Assembly (NCBI GenBank): GCA_002812745.2
Contig: NCSJ02000078.1
Span: 84,782-148,781 of the forward strand
From: Scytalidium lignicola
Lineage: Eukaryota; Ascomycota; Leotiomycetes
DNA: 64,000 bases
Reading direction: 5' to 3'
The translations under genes were made by a program, and so were the position numbers. Under the pieces are notes generated by a model, which worked only from the letters and a program-made list of their open reading frames with translations, searched no databases and was not told the origin of the DNA. The first letter of the stretch is position 1. Every line of letters begins with the position of its first letter. This document shows positions 21,948 through 33,966 of this stretch, one piece after another.

Positions 21948-23229
21948 ATGGGTCCCNAAAAAAAACGTAGGAGCTCCAAATGCTCCCTTCTTCACCCCAG
22001 TCCAATCACCACCCGCCGGCACCGCCCTGATCGAAAACCCTCCCACGCTCTTCAGCCCCATCAAGATCCGCTCTCAGACTTTTCAGAACCGCATCTGGGT
22101 TGCCCCGATGTGCACGTACTCCGCGGATGACGGCCAACTAACAGACTTCCACCTCGTGCACCTCTCCGCCTTCGCCTACCGCGGGGCGTCACTGACCATC
22201 ATCGAGGCTACATCTGTGACCTTCAACGGCCGCATCTCGCCGGAAGATTCAGGCCTGTGGAAGGACAGCCAGATCGCGGGGGTCAAACGCGTTGCCGATT
22301 TCCTGCACAGCCAGGGACAGAAGTTGGGCATTCAACTGGCGCATGCGGGACGGAAGGCGAGTATGGTAGCGCCGTGGTTGGTGGCGAGGACTGAGTCCAG
22401 ACTTGCGACTAAGGAAGAGAATGGATGGTCGGATGATGTTGTGGGTGCGAGCGCGATTCAATGGGGGGAGGGATATGCTATGCCGAAGGAGTTGACGGAG
22501 CAGGAGATCAAGGACCTCGTTCAGGCGTTTGGAGATGCGGCGAAGAGGGCTGTTGCTGCTGGAGTGGATGTCATTGAGATCCACGGTGCACATGGATACC
22601 TCATCAGTTCATTCCTGAGCCCAATCAGCAATCGTAGAACCGACAAGTACGGTGGCAGCTTCGAGAACCGGATTCGCTTCCTCGTCGAGGTGATTCAGGC
22701 TATAAGGGCAGCCATCCCATCTGACATGCCGCTCTTGGTTCGGGTTTCGGCCACTGAATGGATGGACCACCTCGGCGGTGAAAGCTGGGACGTCCCATCC
22801 ACCATAAAGTTGGCCAAGCTCCTCCCTGATCTCGGCGTCGACTTGCTAGATGTGAGTTCCGGAGGCAACAACGAGGAGCAGAGGATTACACCCTACAATG
22901 ACTTCCAAATCGGCATCGCCGAACAGATCCGCAACGCGCTATTCGACGCCGGTATCAAGAACCTCTTAATCGGTGCCGTGGGCATGATCACCGAAGCCGA
23001 GCAGGCCAAATCCATTGTCGAGAGCGGAAAGTCCAAGCAGGAGCAGGGGCAGACAATTGAGATCCAAGACGAGCAGGAGAAGATCGCCAAGGCCGATATT
23101 GTATTAGTCGCAAGACAGTTTTTGAGAGAGCCGGAATGGGTGCTGAGAGTGGCGCATAGATTGGGTGTTAAGGTGCAGTGGCCAATTCAATACCACAGAG
23201 GGCAGTTTTTGAAAGACAGCAAGATATAG
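21948..23229 (+). CDS. OYE-family flavin oxidoreductase (YqjM-like NADPH dehydrogenase)
   Basis: About 426 aa after skipping the N at 21957. Ene-reductases of this family use FMN and NADPH to reduce activated C=C bonds. Family marks include the N-terminal FSPIKIRSQTFQNRIWVAPM, with Cys just after (APMCTYSADDG) as in the thermophilic-like/YqjM subclass, then GIQLAHAGRKA, the active-site pair in EIHGAHGYLISSFLSP, SNRRTDKYGGSFENR and the FMN phosphate region at the C terminus. The ATG at 21948 is in frame with the rest only if N is dropped, giving MGPKKNVGAPNAPFF. With N the frame breaks after 11 codons. A TATA box and an inverted repeat sit upstream. Physiological substrate is unknown. Confidence 0.88.
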
Positions 23230-23231
23230 NA

Positions 23232-23251
23232 AGAGAGAGAGAGAGAGAGAA
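23232..23251. repeat. (GA)n microsatellite
   Basis: About ten GA units directly after the OYE stop codon, adjoining the N at 23230. Confidence 0.9.
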
Positions 23252-23366
23252 ACACTTTTTGGGGATTTTTTCATTTTATTAAACAAGACCCCCTTATTCC
23301 ATTTTTGCTCTTTTAAGTGTTATTAGATTAGAGAGATATGAAGATATGAAGATATATAAATCAATT

Positions 23367-23386
23367 TATATATATATATATATATA
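23367..23386. repeat. (TA)n microsatellite
   Basis: About ten TA units within the AT-rich region downstream of the OYE gene. Confidence 0.9.
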
Positions 23387-23829
23387 AACGTTTTTAAAAA
23401 GAAAAAACGTGTTAGAAAACGGAAAGGAATTTTTATTATATGATCACCCCTTTGGGAGAATAAATTCTGTCAACAAGTAAAATAGAGAATTTCTTCCCTT
23501 CTCTTCTCTTTTCATTTTTTCTTCGCTTCGAATTCCTTCTACTTTAAGGCATATTTTTCTTTTCTTTTTTTGGAGTTTGTCATCAATAGCTCACTTTCTA
23601 ATAATACGTGTGACATGCTCCTCCTACCTTGGAATATTCAGTGGGGCAAGGAGAGAGAGAAGAATAACTAAACAAACCGGATGGATAAAACTTCTCAAAT
23701 TTCCATAGGAGGTCATTGAGCACCTAATTCTACGGTACTATACGTATTGGGGTTTTTTCAGACCCAATACATTAAGTGTTTTTATTAAAAACTACATTGA
23801 ATTACAAAGTTATGGTTTATATTTATTAA

Positions 23830-23900
23830 GTACATTCATGTGGATAAGTTAAGCCGACATCGAGGTGTTAATTGGTAAAGAACTTTCCTGTCAAGAAAGT
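23830..23900 (-). pseudogene. Fragment resembling mitochondrial large-subunit rRNA (possible NUMT)
   Basis: On the minus strand 23867-23852 reads CACCTCGATGTCGGCT, identical to a universally conserved stretch of domain V of bacterial/organellar 23S rRNA. It is followed by TAACTTATCC, as in fungal mitochondrial rnl. The flanks are very AT-rich like fungal mtDNA but diverge quickly. Best reading: an old mitochondrial insertion, weakened by mutation. The limits given are approximate. Confidence 0.5.
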
Positions 23901-24379
23901 TGTACTAATAATATTATTTACATAACTTTATTTATATTTATATTAATAAATAATTTAATAGGTATGCCAGTGCAAGTATTGCACTTGCTTCAGCTTTAGA
24001 ATTAAAAGATTACTAGCTTACTATTATTACTTTTACTTATGTTAAAAGTTTCATGGATTCTATTGTAATATTTCCACGTCAGACCTCTAAACCAACCACA
24101 CCACGAACGAACCCTCAGGGAAGACAGCTAGACGAGGCGAGAAACATTCTACTACGAAATTGGATCCACAACTCAAGTGTCAAGACGAAGAAAATACAGA
24201 AGTAATTGAGAGTTTTTCTTCTTCTAAAACATTTAAAATTTCCTCTATCATTATTTCATATCTCTATAATAATGTAAGAGTTCTACACAACAAAAATGAG
24301 TCCAATCCGTCCCGGTTAACCCCGCAGATCTATCTCTATTACTACAAGCTTTCTAAGCACAAAGAGGATAACTCTTCTA

Positions 24380-26332
24380 TTATCCTGGGTAACTACATCC
24401 AAAGGAGGTGGAATGGCCAAGCTTGAAATCTTGAATGATACCCTTAATACTGGCATACATTCCAAGCACAGCAGTGGCACAGGCAGCAAGGAAGAACAAG
24501 AAGCAGAATAACTTCATCGGGAAGGAACGCGAGAAAAGCCCACGCTTCCAGCGGCTCCAGTCTCTCCAGCTGTCTACGCGGTTGACGGTACCGGTGATGG
24601 GGTCGAACTTCTCATCGGGGTGAATGGCGTGCTCCTGGATCTTCAAGCCGAAGTAGAGGATAGTGGGGAATGTGTAGGTGAATTGCATGATACAAACGGC
24701 TGCGACGAGGGAAGAGATGTTGGTGAATTGAGGGACGGCAGAGGCAATGAGGAAAGCAACGGAGTAGTAGAGCGGGACCATTCCCACCCACATGAGCTTG
24801 CCCCTCTTGGTAGTAAGTTCTGGGCCACCAAAAATGTCCTGGATAATGTTTTGGTAGATGACCTTGATACCAATGTTTCCATATAGCACGGCGGCAATGA
24901 TACCCGAAACCAGGTTAAGGGCGTTGGTGGTTGTTTGCCATGCATAGGGGTTGATACCCTGGTTGGCGGGGTTGTAGGTGAATTGACCTTGTTGCGAGTA
25001 GACGACCAGTCCAAAGATCAAGTAGCAGACGTAGATGAAGATTTCAGCCACGAATTGTGCCTTGATGAAATCCAATGGGCGTTTCATTTCAGCCATGAAC
25101 TCGCAGTAAAGCATAGCACCACCATAGGCATAGACAATCTGCATGGCGGCGCCAAGTTGAGAGTCGAAGTCGGAGCCGCCTGGAACCCAGACGGTGTGTT
25201 GGATTGGTGCCGGCGGGTTGTCTGGCTGCACAGAGAAGTTTGGACCACTGTTGCAGGCAACGGCCATGGTGAAAATGATGACAAGGAGGTTGAGCCAGAT
25301 GGCGAAGTTGGCAAGGTATCCGAACTTCTGCAGGGTTCGAATCTGACCGGCAATCATAGCCACGAGAGGCCAGATAAGACAGCAGACCGAGAAGCAGAGC
25401 TTGAACTTGGACATTTGGGAGAGAGCCTGGCCGTTACCGATAATGATGACACCGACGTTGAACAGGAGCTGGATACTTTGAAGCAGATTCATGCCATGAC
25501 GGGTCCAAGTACCGTAGATCCGGTAGCCCATGTCTCCGAAAGTCCTCATTGGGTACCTGTCGGAATCGAGCTTTAAGAACATCCGCCAGATCTGCCATCC
25601 GGCGAAGAAGGCCATCACACCCATACAGGTGTAGACGAGGGTGCCGCCCACGTAACCGAATTGCGAGATGGCATATGGAGCATTGGAGGGACCAAGAATA
25701 TCGGTGGTGATCAGATAAACACTGGATGTCATGGATGAGCCATTTTGAACCAAAAAGAGAAGATAAAGAAGAAGAAAGAGGAAGCTCTGAGATACTTACA
25801 TGGCACCCCATTTGGCGTTTCTGGCAGCACGAGAAGCCGTCTCCCATTCGGCGACCGCGATGCCTCGGTAAGGACCGGTAACCGCCTGCGTGGGAGCCAC
25901 ATGTTTCTCGTCAATGGCTTTTTTCTCATCCGAGCCAGATCCCGCAGCGGCGATGGATCCGTCGGTGCTGCGAGCGAGAAGATTCTGTTGGTAGAGGGCT
26001 TCTCTCTCTTCGGGACCGAGACCCTGCTTCTCTTGCTCGCGCTGGATCTTAGCATAGTAAATGTACTCGTCGAGAGTGACATTTGGATCATGCATGACAT
26101 GTCGGATTTGTTCAGGGACCTCGACCTGACCCTCACCCATGCCTAGAAAATTCACAATTTTGTCAGTAATTTGATATATTATATTTTTCAAAGTTTATTT
26201 CCCCCGTTTCTTTTTCCTCGTCTTTTTTTGCTTGCACCAGCATCTGAGGGAGTGATAATAGAAAGAGAAAAACGTACTCAGGCGAGGGTCGCCTCCATCG
26301 AGGGCGAGTGTTCCGGGCTGATTCATTGCCAT
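24380..26332 (-). CDS. AAAP-family amino-acid permease
   Basis: Three exons, 26278-26332, 25800-26142 and 24380-25721, encode 579 aa. It should be a plasma-membrane H+/amino-acid symporter of the Aa_trans family, like Neurospora mtr. A hydrophilic N-terminal tail of about 130 residues (MAMNQPGTLALDGGDPRL, then DEYIYYAKIQREQEKQG) precedes about 11 hydrophobic segments, starting at VYLITTDILGPSNAPYAI. It includes YAYGGAMLYCEFMAEMKRP, typical of the family, and ends in a short tail. Junctions use GTACGT/CTAG and GTAAGT/CCAG and restore frame. Substrate is not predictable. The 3.3 kb upstream is empty of genes, leaving room for extended regulation. Confidence 0.87.
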
Positions 26333-29300
26333 GTTGTCGGGGGAGACTGAATCCTTCTTGCGTTGCTCTCTTCGGATCTTGACACGAAGAAGAGGTGGAT
26401 GATGGCACGGGGAGAAGAGCTGCAGGATGGAGAGAGAGGGCCATGCGCTGGGATAAATACTCCAGGCGCGACCTTGACACAAGCTTCCTGTTGTGGATCA
26501 ATAATTGCCAAGTGGGCCGTCCCATGATTCCATCAGCCCATGGGCCAGCACGTTTTGCAGCTTGGGTCTGATGGCTTTCCCTCGAAGGGCAGTTCCGGGG
26601 CTGGCAGTTACAGTGTTACGGAGATGCGCCAAAGCCAAGATAAGTGGCGGATGCTTTCGATTGGGGAGGCAAAGCCCGAATGGGAGATTGATAGGAGGAT
26701 TATTAGGATTGCCCGTGGTGCAAAAAAAAAAAAAGGGCTCATCAGCATCGACGTTGGCTCCTGCCCGATAAGGATAGGCATGGGCGCCGCCACCTACGGC
26801 TAGGGCGTTCGGTGCATGCAGTTTTGGGGCTGTTCTAAATAAAATAATCAACAACCTCTCTAGGCGAAGAGATGCTGTGTGAAGGATGCCGAGCAATATA
26901 GTAGTTATACCGTCAGATAGTCTTCTTGGTACAGTACATGTGTATGTATAGGCAGCATGCATGCATGTCCCAGCACGATGAGGCCCGAGGTGACATGATC
27001 AAATACGGTGATGGGGATTTGTCTATATCAGGTAATCGATGCGCCTCTACGATCTCTCTCTCTCTATCTCTCTCTTGTTAACCTATTTCTGTTCTACGCC
27101 ACTGCGGGCCTCTTCTCTCTTTCTCGGGTGTCACTGTAGAACGATATGTGTGTACTTACGTACTTCTGTTCTGTACTGTAATTACTGTACTGCATGGCGT
27201 ACTGACAGACTGCTGGCTGGGTACGAGATAACGCTTTCCAGTGCGACGCTGGCGACCCTCCCCCAGACTTGTCCGTCCTTGTATTGCCGGCTAGTCCCAG
27301 AGAGGCAGGTGCGCCCAATCTGGCGTCATGGCCGTGCCTGTGGCCACCAGGGGGAGGAGATAGTCAGGGGCGCACGCTTCCATCCCTGTGGCATCGCACA
27401 AGCTTTGGTGCGGGAGGAGAGCCCGTCTTGGCCTTAGTTCAAGCTTTCTCCCTCCAACCCGACCAACCGCTGTACCCTTGCGCTTACAGTACGACGGCTG
27501 ACTTATCCCTTCACGCCCTTGCTGAGATCTTCCCCTTGCAACGGACCCGATCCCAGTGTCAGCCTTTTACCGTACAGTACTATACAGTACAGTACAGTAC
27601 CTCCACGGCAGCCGAGTTCGAAACAACAGTTCAAAACTGGCTCGACTAGCTAATGCTCAATACGAACGCAAGACGACACGGTATGAATAATGGATTCACC
27701 ACTCCCAGCCACGCCCCCAATCCTCCCGCCTTTTCCCCGCGTCCCAAGAAGGAAGGTTGACACACGCGTACTCGACCGCGGCAAGTGGACGGCGTACAGC
27801 AAAGGACAAATTCACATGCGGTGCTTGGAGTCAATCAAGTATGTACTGTACCAGCGGAAAAGCGGCATGGAGAGAGATGAGATGCTTCGTGTTGTGGAAC
27901 GGTTTACTTACTGTACTAGCGGGCAATTTTCTTGCGCAAGTCACACACAGTAACATTGGTCAGCCGTCATCAAAATCTGCAGATAAGTCACATCAAAAAT
28001 ATCAAATACAAATCAGAAGCACGAAGGTAATCCGCCTCTCAGATAGCGAAGCCAGCTACTGTGAGGTATGGCATCTGAACAAACCACAGGCATGATTGGC
28101 TGATAAGAAGGCGACGATCACTCCAGCGCTACTGTCCTGGGCCGATGGGGTTGCATTCCTAGGATGTGTGGGCTCGACCGAGCCATGCGACAATTTCCAA
28201 GCATTGGGAAAATAATGGGGATGGACCCAGCAGTTCCTCATCCGCCTTCTGAAAGAGGTAAAAGCTTCTGGCCTGGAAGTAGAAGCGTTTCCTGAAGGGC
28301 AACACTACCGGCCGTATGGTACTGTACCGGATTTTGATATATTACGGAATACAATACTGTACTGTACTTTGACTGACGGACATAACGAATGGCAAACACC
28401 TCGGTTTGATTTGCCATGAAACAACGGAGGTACAGTACGATTTCGTGCTAGATTGCGAGTTCGCTTCCTTCCTTAAGGCTTCGGTATTACTGTCTTTTAC
28501 CGCTGGCTATTGTATGAGGCCGTTGTGAGAGTTGTCTCCAGCGAAATCTCAGCCAGTGGCGTGCCCGGAACTGTGCGGAAATACCGATAAGAAAGCAAGG
28601 ACATGGTTTGAACTGCTGGGTGAGAAAATCCCCGGAAGGCGCAGCGCTGCGCTGCAGTTGCCGCATTTCGAGATCTTTCTAGCTTCAACACTAACTGTAC
28701 TGACAGAACTAGCAGGTTCTTAAGTGTCGGCCATGATTTGGTAAGTCCGTACAAGTAGCTGAGTTACTGACAAGTTCTGGAACTATTTCCGTGGGCGATT
28801 TCGCGCCCTTTGTGTCCGGATGTCACGGATCTTTGTCCTGAACCAATACCGGTACTTTTGTTGGTGACTTTTGGAGTTTCCTGATTCGGCCAGAACACGA
28901 AACGCCCCCCCTCTTCCAAAGGAAAACAAAAGTCGCCTGTTGATAAATACAGTACTGTAATCTGATTCACGGCTCGAATCTCGGTGTTATTGTACGGAAA
29001 TAACATGAGAATTCGTAATTCGGCTCGGTAGTTGCCGCCCGCCATCAAAAAATTTCAGATTTCCAAGCCAAGCCCAGGCAACTCCGAGCTTGTAGCCTTA
29101 ATTGAACCCATCGAGAATTCTTTATTGTACTTGTAGCGATCTTCGAAAAGAACGCGGAGATCCCGTCCATGGGCATAAAAAAATGGGAGTCGATCCAACT
29201 AAATCTCTAGAGATTAGATTCCCAGTCTAGCGCAGTTTCTCCCATATGGCATCATCGCGNCCCCCCCCATCCCTTTCCCCATCTCCATGGTATCGGTAAG

Positions 29301-29669
29301 TTGATTGCAACTGCATTGCAGTAGGGAAAATTATTCTGTGCTTGAAGAAGCATAAGCATGTTCATGGCCACCTGGTAACTAATGGGGCCTCCAAGGGTAT
29401 TCCTGACCTGGCATGATGCCATGCATGAGGTTGGGTGGTAGATTTACTTGTTAGAATGAAACCTTTCCCTGATAATCTACAGCACAGTAGGAATGGTGAT
29501 ACTGTACTCATCATGAGGAAACAGTAGTGATACTGAGCACCTGTAGTCAACTGTATGAGCCCAAATCTAGTGCAAAGGTTTTTCCCTCCAAGGTTGTTGC
29601 TATTCATCCATGGCTTTTCTTCCCTCCATGTATGTTTTTAATAATAATAAAAATTCAGCTACAAAGTAC
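26333..29669. other. Gene-free region enriched in TACTGTA/TACAGTA motifs
   Basis: 3337 bp between the permease start and the POL5 end. ORFs here are short and lack family features. At least a dozen copies of TACTGTA or its complement occur, for example at 26929-26937, 27572-27600, 27843-27851, 27909-27916, 28319-28327, 28355-28367, 28430-28438, 28948-28959 and 29500-29507. A (CT)n patch is at about 27,055-27,075, and N 29260 precedes a C run. Confidence 0.75.
27572..27600. repeat. Tandem ACAGT/GTAC array
   Basis: Nearly perfect pentanucleotide repetition of GTACA/ACAGT units over 29 bp, with one internal ACTAT variant. It is the densest cluster of the motif scattered across the surrounding 2.6 kb. 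Confidence 0.85.
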
Positions 29670-32600
29670 TCATTTATTCGCATGACTTTGACACCAATTA
29701 ACCCAATCAGTGAAAAAAACCGCCTGCATCTTAACCTCCCCCTCAACCCACGCGACCTGCGAATCGCGGTACACCGTCGCCATCTTCTTCACGCTCCCCT
29801 TGTCAGCCCTGTACAGGCTCGACGCAACCAACAGGCTAGCCGTGCTCGCGCCCTTAGCGAACATGTGCGAAGGGTCCTTGCTCGCCTCCCCATGTATGGC
29901 CCTGAGGAGCCTGATCTGCTCCGTTGCATTGATCTCCGCCTTCTTGCTGCTACTGCTGCCGCTGCCCTCGACCTTCTTTACAGCCTTGCTAAATGCAAGG
30001 ATGATTCCGTGAGATTTCTCTGCTAGCTGCCGCGTCTTGGTCGAGCGCATGAGCTGCAGCAAGGGTAGGAGGAGATCGAAGGCGAGTGGGCTGGATGCCT
30101 GTTTCCTAACGTAGATATCTAAGAGATCCAGGATCCTGCTTTTGAAATTCACCATGGTCTCTTTTGCGTCTTTTTGCTCTTGCTTCTTGTTGGGTTGGTT
30201 CTTGCGCTGGGAAAAGATCTCCACTAGCTTTTGATCTAGTGCCATCATTTCGGAATCCGACATGTCGGCGTCGCTGTCGGAGGCTTCTTGGTCGTCGTTT
30301 GCTGTCTCCTGGTCTAGCCTGCTCGTCCCGAGCGCCTTCGCAAGTGCTTCATCTAACTTTCTGGACTCTTCATCCTCATCATCATCATCATCTTCNTCCT
30401 CCTCCTCCTCATCGTCCTCTTCATCGTCGTCATCATTATTATCCATGCCCTCATTGCCAATATCAACAACCTCGACATCTGAGTCTAACTCATCCGAGTC
30501 GCTTCCATCTTCCCCATCCAACTGCTCTCCATCTTCAGGCTCTTGATCAAACATCTCCTGCTGTCCCCTAAGGCTCTCACCTGTTTCCAGAACATCCGTC
30601 ATAAGCTTCAGCCCACCAGCAGTTACGTTTTCCATAAATGCACTGAAAACATGTTGCGCGACCTTTCGTAATAAAGCAGATGGCTTCGAAATGAACGATA
30701 ACAGCATTTCCACAAGTACCTCTGATGCCTCAATATCCTCCTCTCCATCCTTTTCTTCATGTCGAATGAGTTTGTCATAGCATACTTTTAATTCTTCGAG
30801 AATGGAAATCGCTTCTGACTCCCCATTGTATAGTTGAAATATTACTAGCGAGTAGAGTAGAGCAAATGCTTGTAATGGCGCCTTTTCATCATCGTTTGCC
30901 TTCTTGGTCTTTTTCAGGAGCTTTTCCATGATAGCCAATGCTTTGTCCTTCGCCTTTGTGATATTATGATCCATCTCCACCGCAGTAGGTGTAAATGAGC
31001 GGAGAAGCTGGCATGGATGAGAGAACCCTTGAAGATCGGATAAAAGATGCGTGAAAGCAGACATTAGACGGTTGCGGAACAGTGCTCGGGTCCTCTCTGT
31101 GATTCGGGGCTTGCTTTCTGGGACCTCACAGTAGGCGAATTCTGCCATCTCCCTCAGGATAGGGGTGGCAATAGCCTGGGAAATTTTTGAACTATCTGCG
31201 GTATTGATATGCCTTACCATGCTCAGTAAATAATCCCCATATATCTGGCGGAGTGCCTCAGCTTCCTTTTCGTTTTCAGTACTATTATATGTTAGCTACA
31301 GCTTAAATAATACTCAATAGAACCACTCACTCTTCAGTAATAGAAACCGGTTGACGTAATATAGTTACGATAGATTTAACGTTTGCATCATTAGTCTTTG
31401 AGAGGATCCTCTCGATGGCTTTTGACTTCGTTACTTTATCAAAATGATAAGCACCGTTACCTCCAATCAGACCTGGAAGCACAAATTCAATTATTTGAGG
31501 GTTTTCTTCCAGTGATTGTAGCATAACTTTTAATGATTTATCCGCAGCACGATTAAGAAATCGGTCTTTCTCTTGCAGATGATTGATAAGACAGCGAACA
31601 AGATTGCGGCTGAAAACGCTTGATAGGAGTTCTTGGTAGGTCATCGCATTTTGAAATACTTTCTGCAGAAGTAAGAAGCCCCAGAACTTGCGCTCTCGCG
31701 ATGCATTTGCTGAAAAGAGGTTCTCTGTGGAAGTAAAGTCAGCCAAGGTTATTATATTTATCAATAAGAGGGACCACTGACCATCAACCACTATCTTCCA
31801 GAAATTTTCGAACTCACTCCGCTTCTCTGAAGCATAATGAAACAGAACAATATCCCAGACCCAATGCAATTTCGGGTTCCAATTTCCAGTTTGCTTTGCT
31901 TGCTCGCCATCATTGTCATTTGAAGAACTTTCCTTCAAGGCCTTAGCAAGAGAACTCATATGGTCCAAAGGATTCCCACTATGACCCCATGGCTTTGCCG
32001 GAAACTTCATTTCCGGAAAACGTTTCCTTGCAGTTAACCAAATTCCAACGCCCTCTGGTGATAATCCTAGTCCGGCATCATATATCGTTAGTAGCGTATC
32101 CTCCGCCTGATTTTGGGTTATTTGGTTAATTGCCTCCAAAATCACATAACCACATTCCTCCCTCACCCAGGGCTTTTTTTTAGCCAACTGTAGCAGTTTC
32201 TCCAGTATTGCGTTCCAGTCAGTCCTTTCATTTAGGAGTATCTTGGCCCTGACAAAGCTTTGCAGCCCAAATAAAAGTCCCAGAGCATGATCTTTCTCCT
32301 CTTGCCCGCTAAGGTCTCCATTTGGCTTGGTCTTCTCGACTAAAATCCCCAAAACTGTATCGAAAGTCAGATTCGGGTATTTTGCTTGTACCAAGTCTTC
32401 CTTTCCAAACAATTGACCCAATATTTCGGCTAATACGATGCTGAATCCTATTCTCGCCCCCTTTCTTCCACTCGCTAGGCCACGGAAAAGTCGTCTCTCC
32501 AGGTGCCTTTGCAGTGTCGACTCCTCCACACCGTCCTGACCTAACAGACCTGATATGATGGCATTGGCCGCAGAAAGTCGTTCTGCACCATCTTCGCTAG

Positions 32601-32793
32601 AGAGTATATCATACAAGTGGACTTCTCGTTTTAAATCTGCGCCTTTCGGGTTGTCAAGGAACGGAAAACTCTCAACTGGTACAATCGAAGTTGACGATTT
32701 AGTGGAGCTATTATTGAAAGTCTTTTGGTGCTTTTTTGTCGCTGGTGCCGTCGCAGCATTATCCTGCACCAACCGCTTTCGTTTACTACCCAT
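29670..32793 (-). CDS. POL5: POL5 / MYBBP1A-like nucleolar protein
   Basis: Three exons, 31782-32793, 31331-31724 and 29670-31281, encode 1005 aa. Yeast Pol5 is an essential nucleolar factor for rRNA production and ribosome assembly, named for a polymerase resemblance but not a replicative enzyme. Recognisable segments are the N-terminal basic tail MGSKRKRLVQDN, ERLFRGLASGRKGARIGFSI-type sequence (ERRLFRGLASGRKGARIGF), NASRERKFWGFLLLQKVF, and a long acidic Asp/Glu tract in the third exon ahead of a conserved helical C terminus. Intron 1 (31725-31781, 57 nt) contains no stop and is a multiple of 3, so it reads through. I splice it because VVDENLFSANASRERK is the conserved form. N 30396 lies in the acidic repeat without shifting frame. 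Confidence 0.88.
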
Positions 32794-33372
32794 TTTCCTG
32801 ATATATTAAGATTGTTGTTTTGGGACTATAGTGTACTGAAATCACTGCGATTTTCTTTGCGACAGGATACACNTTTTTTGTATACTGCCGCTTTTTACCG
32901 CAAAGGCGCTGAGCTAAACGGGACTAGCTTCTCCCTAAATCGACATTGTCAAGCTGCTTTTTCTTTAGGGAAAAGTTTTCTGTAAAGCAATTTGAAATGT
33001 AGTTTGTTCGTAAGTTTCGAAACGCTTCGTTATCGGTAGCTTCAGGAAGGGAGTTGCTATAAAAGCCACCTACCTGAGAGTTAAGTAGGGTTCGTAGCCA
33101 AACAGTTGGATTAGGAATATCTCCATATCATCTGCATGAGTCTTATCCCATTTTTTGAGTTGTATTGTTGCTCTTTCAATGATATGGACCTCTGCAGCTG
33201 CAGAGATCTGTGGATAAACGACCTCTGATACCTGTTAAAATGCTCGAAGGGCTGTATTCTTATTCTTGCCTTTTGAGTCTTCGGCGAAACGTTGTCAAGC
33301 ATCTCGGCATCCCTACGTAGTGAATAGTGAGTCTAAAGCGATTGAAAATTGTGCAGACATCGTCCCACTCGT
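32794..33372. promoter_or_regulatory. POL5 upstream region
   Basis: 579 bp holding the POL5 promoter. An N at 32873 precedes a T run. No gene is supported; a 63-codon open frame on the minus strand at 33111-33302 has no recognisable features. Confidence 0.4.
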
Positions 33373-33966
33373 TCATTTCTCAGAACTTATGCCCAACAGC
33401 TTCTTCAGCTCCTGCGAATGCAAGCTCCAAGGTCGTATGTAAAAGTGATATAGATGTTGCTGATCAGTTTTATAATTAGCACACGACATAAAGCGCTTTG
33501 GAAGAAGCCGTAAGTCCATAACTCCTCCAAGGGCTGCATTTGTCACGATCATTGGCTGCTTTAAAAGTATCCTGTAAACATCCATGTGGTGAGTTGACAT
33601 TCCAGCTTTAGTAAAAAGAGATTGGAAATCACCCAAGGTCAGTTTTGATGTATCAATATGGCAAATCCTCAGCCTCTTTGTTATAGACTCAAAAACAGTG
33701 CTTCTAATAGCGCTGAGACCAGATACTCCTAGAACGCCATGACTAGAAAAATTTGACCTTCTCTCACGTTCCTGCACAGGCTCTGTATAACTTCGTAGGA
33801 TAGCCACATCAGAGCTTGAGTGCTTCCCCAGCATAGTGATAACTACGTCTGGCGGTTTGTGATATGCAAGTTCCTTAGTATAGTCTTGTGAAATAGCAAG
33901 AAAGCAATATCGGCATGCGGTGCTTGAGATAAGGAGAATGATGGCTTGTAATAAAAAGACTGAAGT
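33373..33966 (-). CDS. Unrecognised open frame, possible gene
   Basis: One minus-strand frame stays open from a TGA near 33,970 to TGA at 33373. The first ATG inside is at 33834 (153 codons: MLGKHSSSDVAILRSY...). The upstream part of the same frame encodes a hydrophobic stretch (about VFLLQAIILLISSTACRY), then SQDYTKELAYHKPPDVVITM. A second overlapping frame (33843-34031) starts MSTYCMDFAMAAV. The pair could be one gene whose 5' end needs an intron or suffers a frameshift, or a decayed gene. I recognise no family. It lies in an AT-rich stretch between POL5 and tRNA-Pro. Confidence 0.3.
   Translation of the reverse strand, partial: TSVFLLQAIILLISSTACRYCFLAISQDYTKELAYHKPPDVVITMLGKHSSSDVAILRSYTEPVQERERRSNFSSHGVLGVSGLSAIRSTVFESITKRLRICHIDTSKLTLGDFQSLFTKAGMSTHHMDVYRILLKQPMIVTNAALGGVMDLRLLPKRFMSCANYKTDQQHLYHFYIRPWSLHSQELKKLLGISSEK

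Larger units (their letters stand above)
23230..24379. other. AT-rich stretch with microsatellites and an rRNA-like fragment
   Basis: 1150 bp without a supported protein gene. It begins with N 23230 and a (GA)n run to 23251, has a (TA)n run at about 23367-23386, and includes a stretch resembling mitochondrial LSU rRNA on the minus strand (about 23,740-23,970). A 267-nt open frame at 24160-24426 looks non-coding. Confidence 0.6.

Noticed and set aside
24160..24426. 88-codon plus-strand open frame
   Set aside because: AT-rich and overlaps the permease 3' end on the other strand; no features.
24935..25576. 213-codon plus-strand open frame
   Set aside because: Mirror of the permease membrane coding sequence; a shadow frame.
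29172..29240. tRNA-like sequence on the minus strand, with a box-B-like GGATCGACTCC, TGGGAG/CTCCCA ends and a T run after it
   Set aside because: The T stem and anticodon arm do not fold properly and no clear box A is present. It may be a decayed tRNA, but this is not supported.
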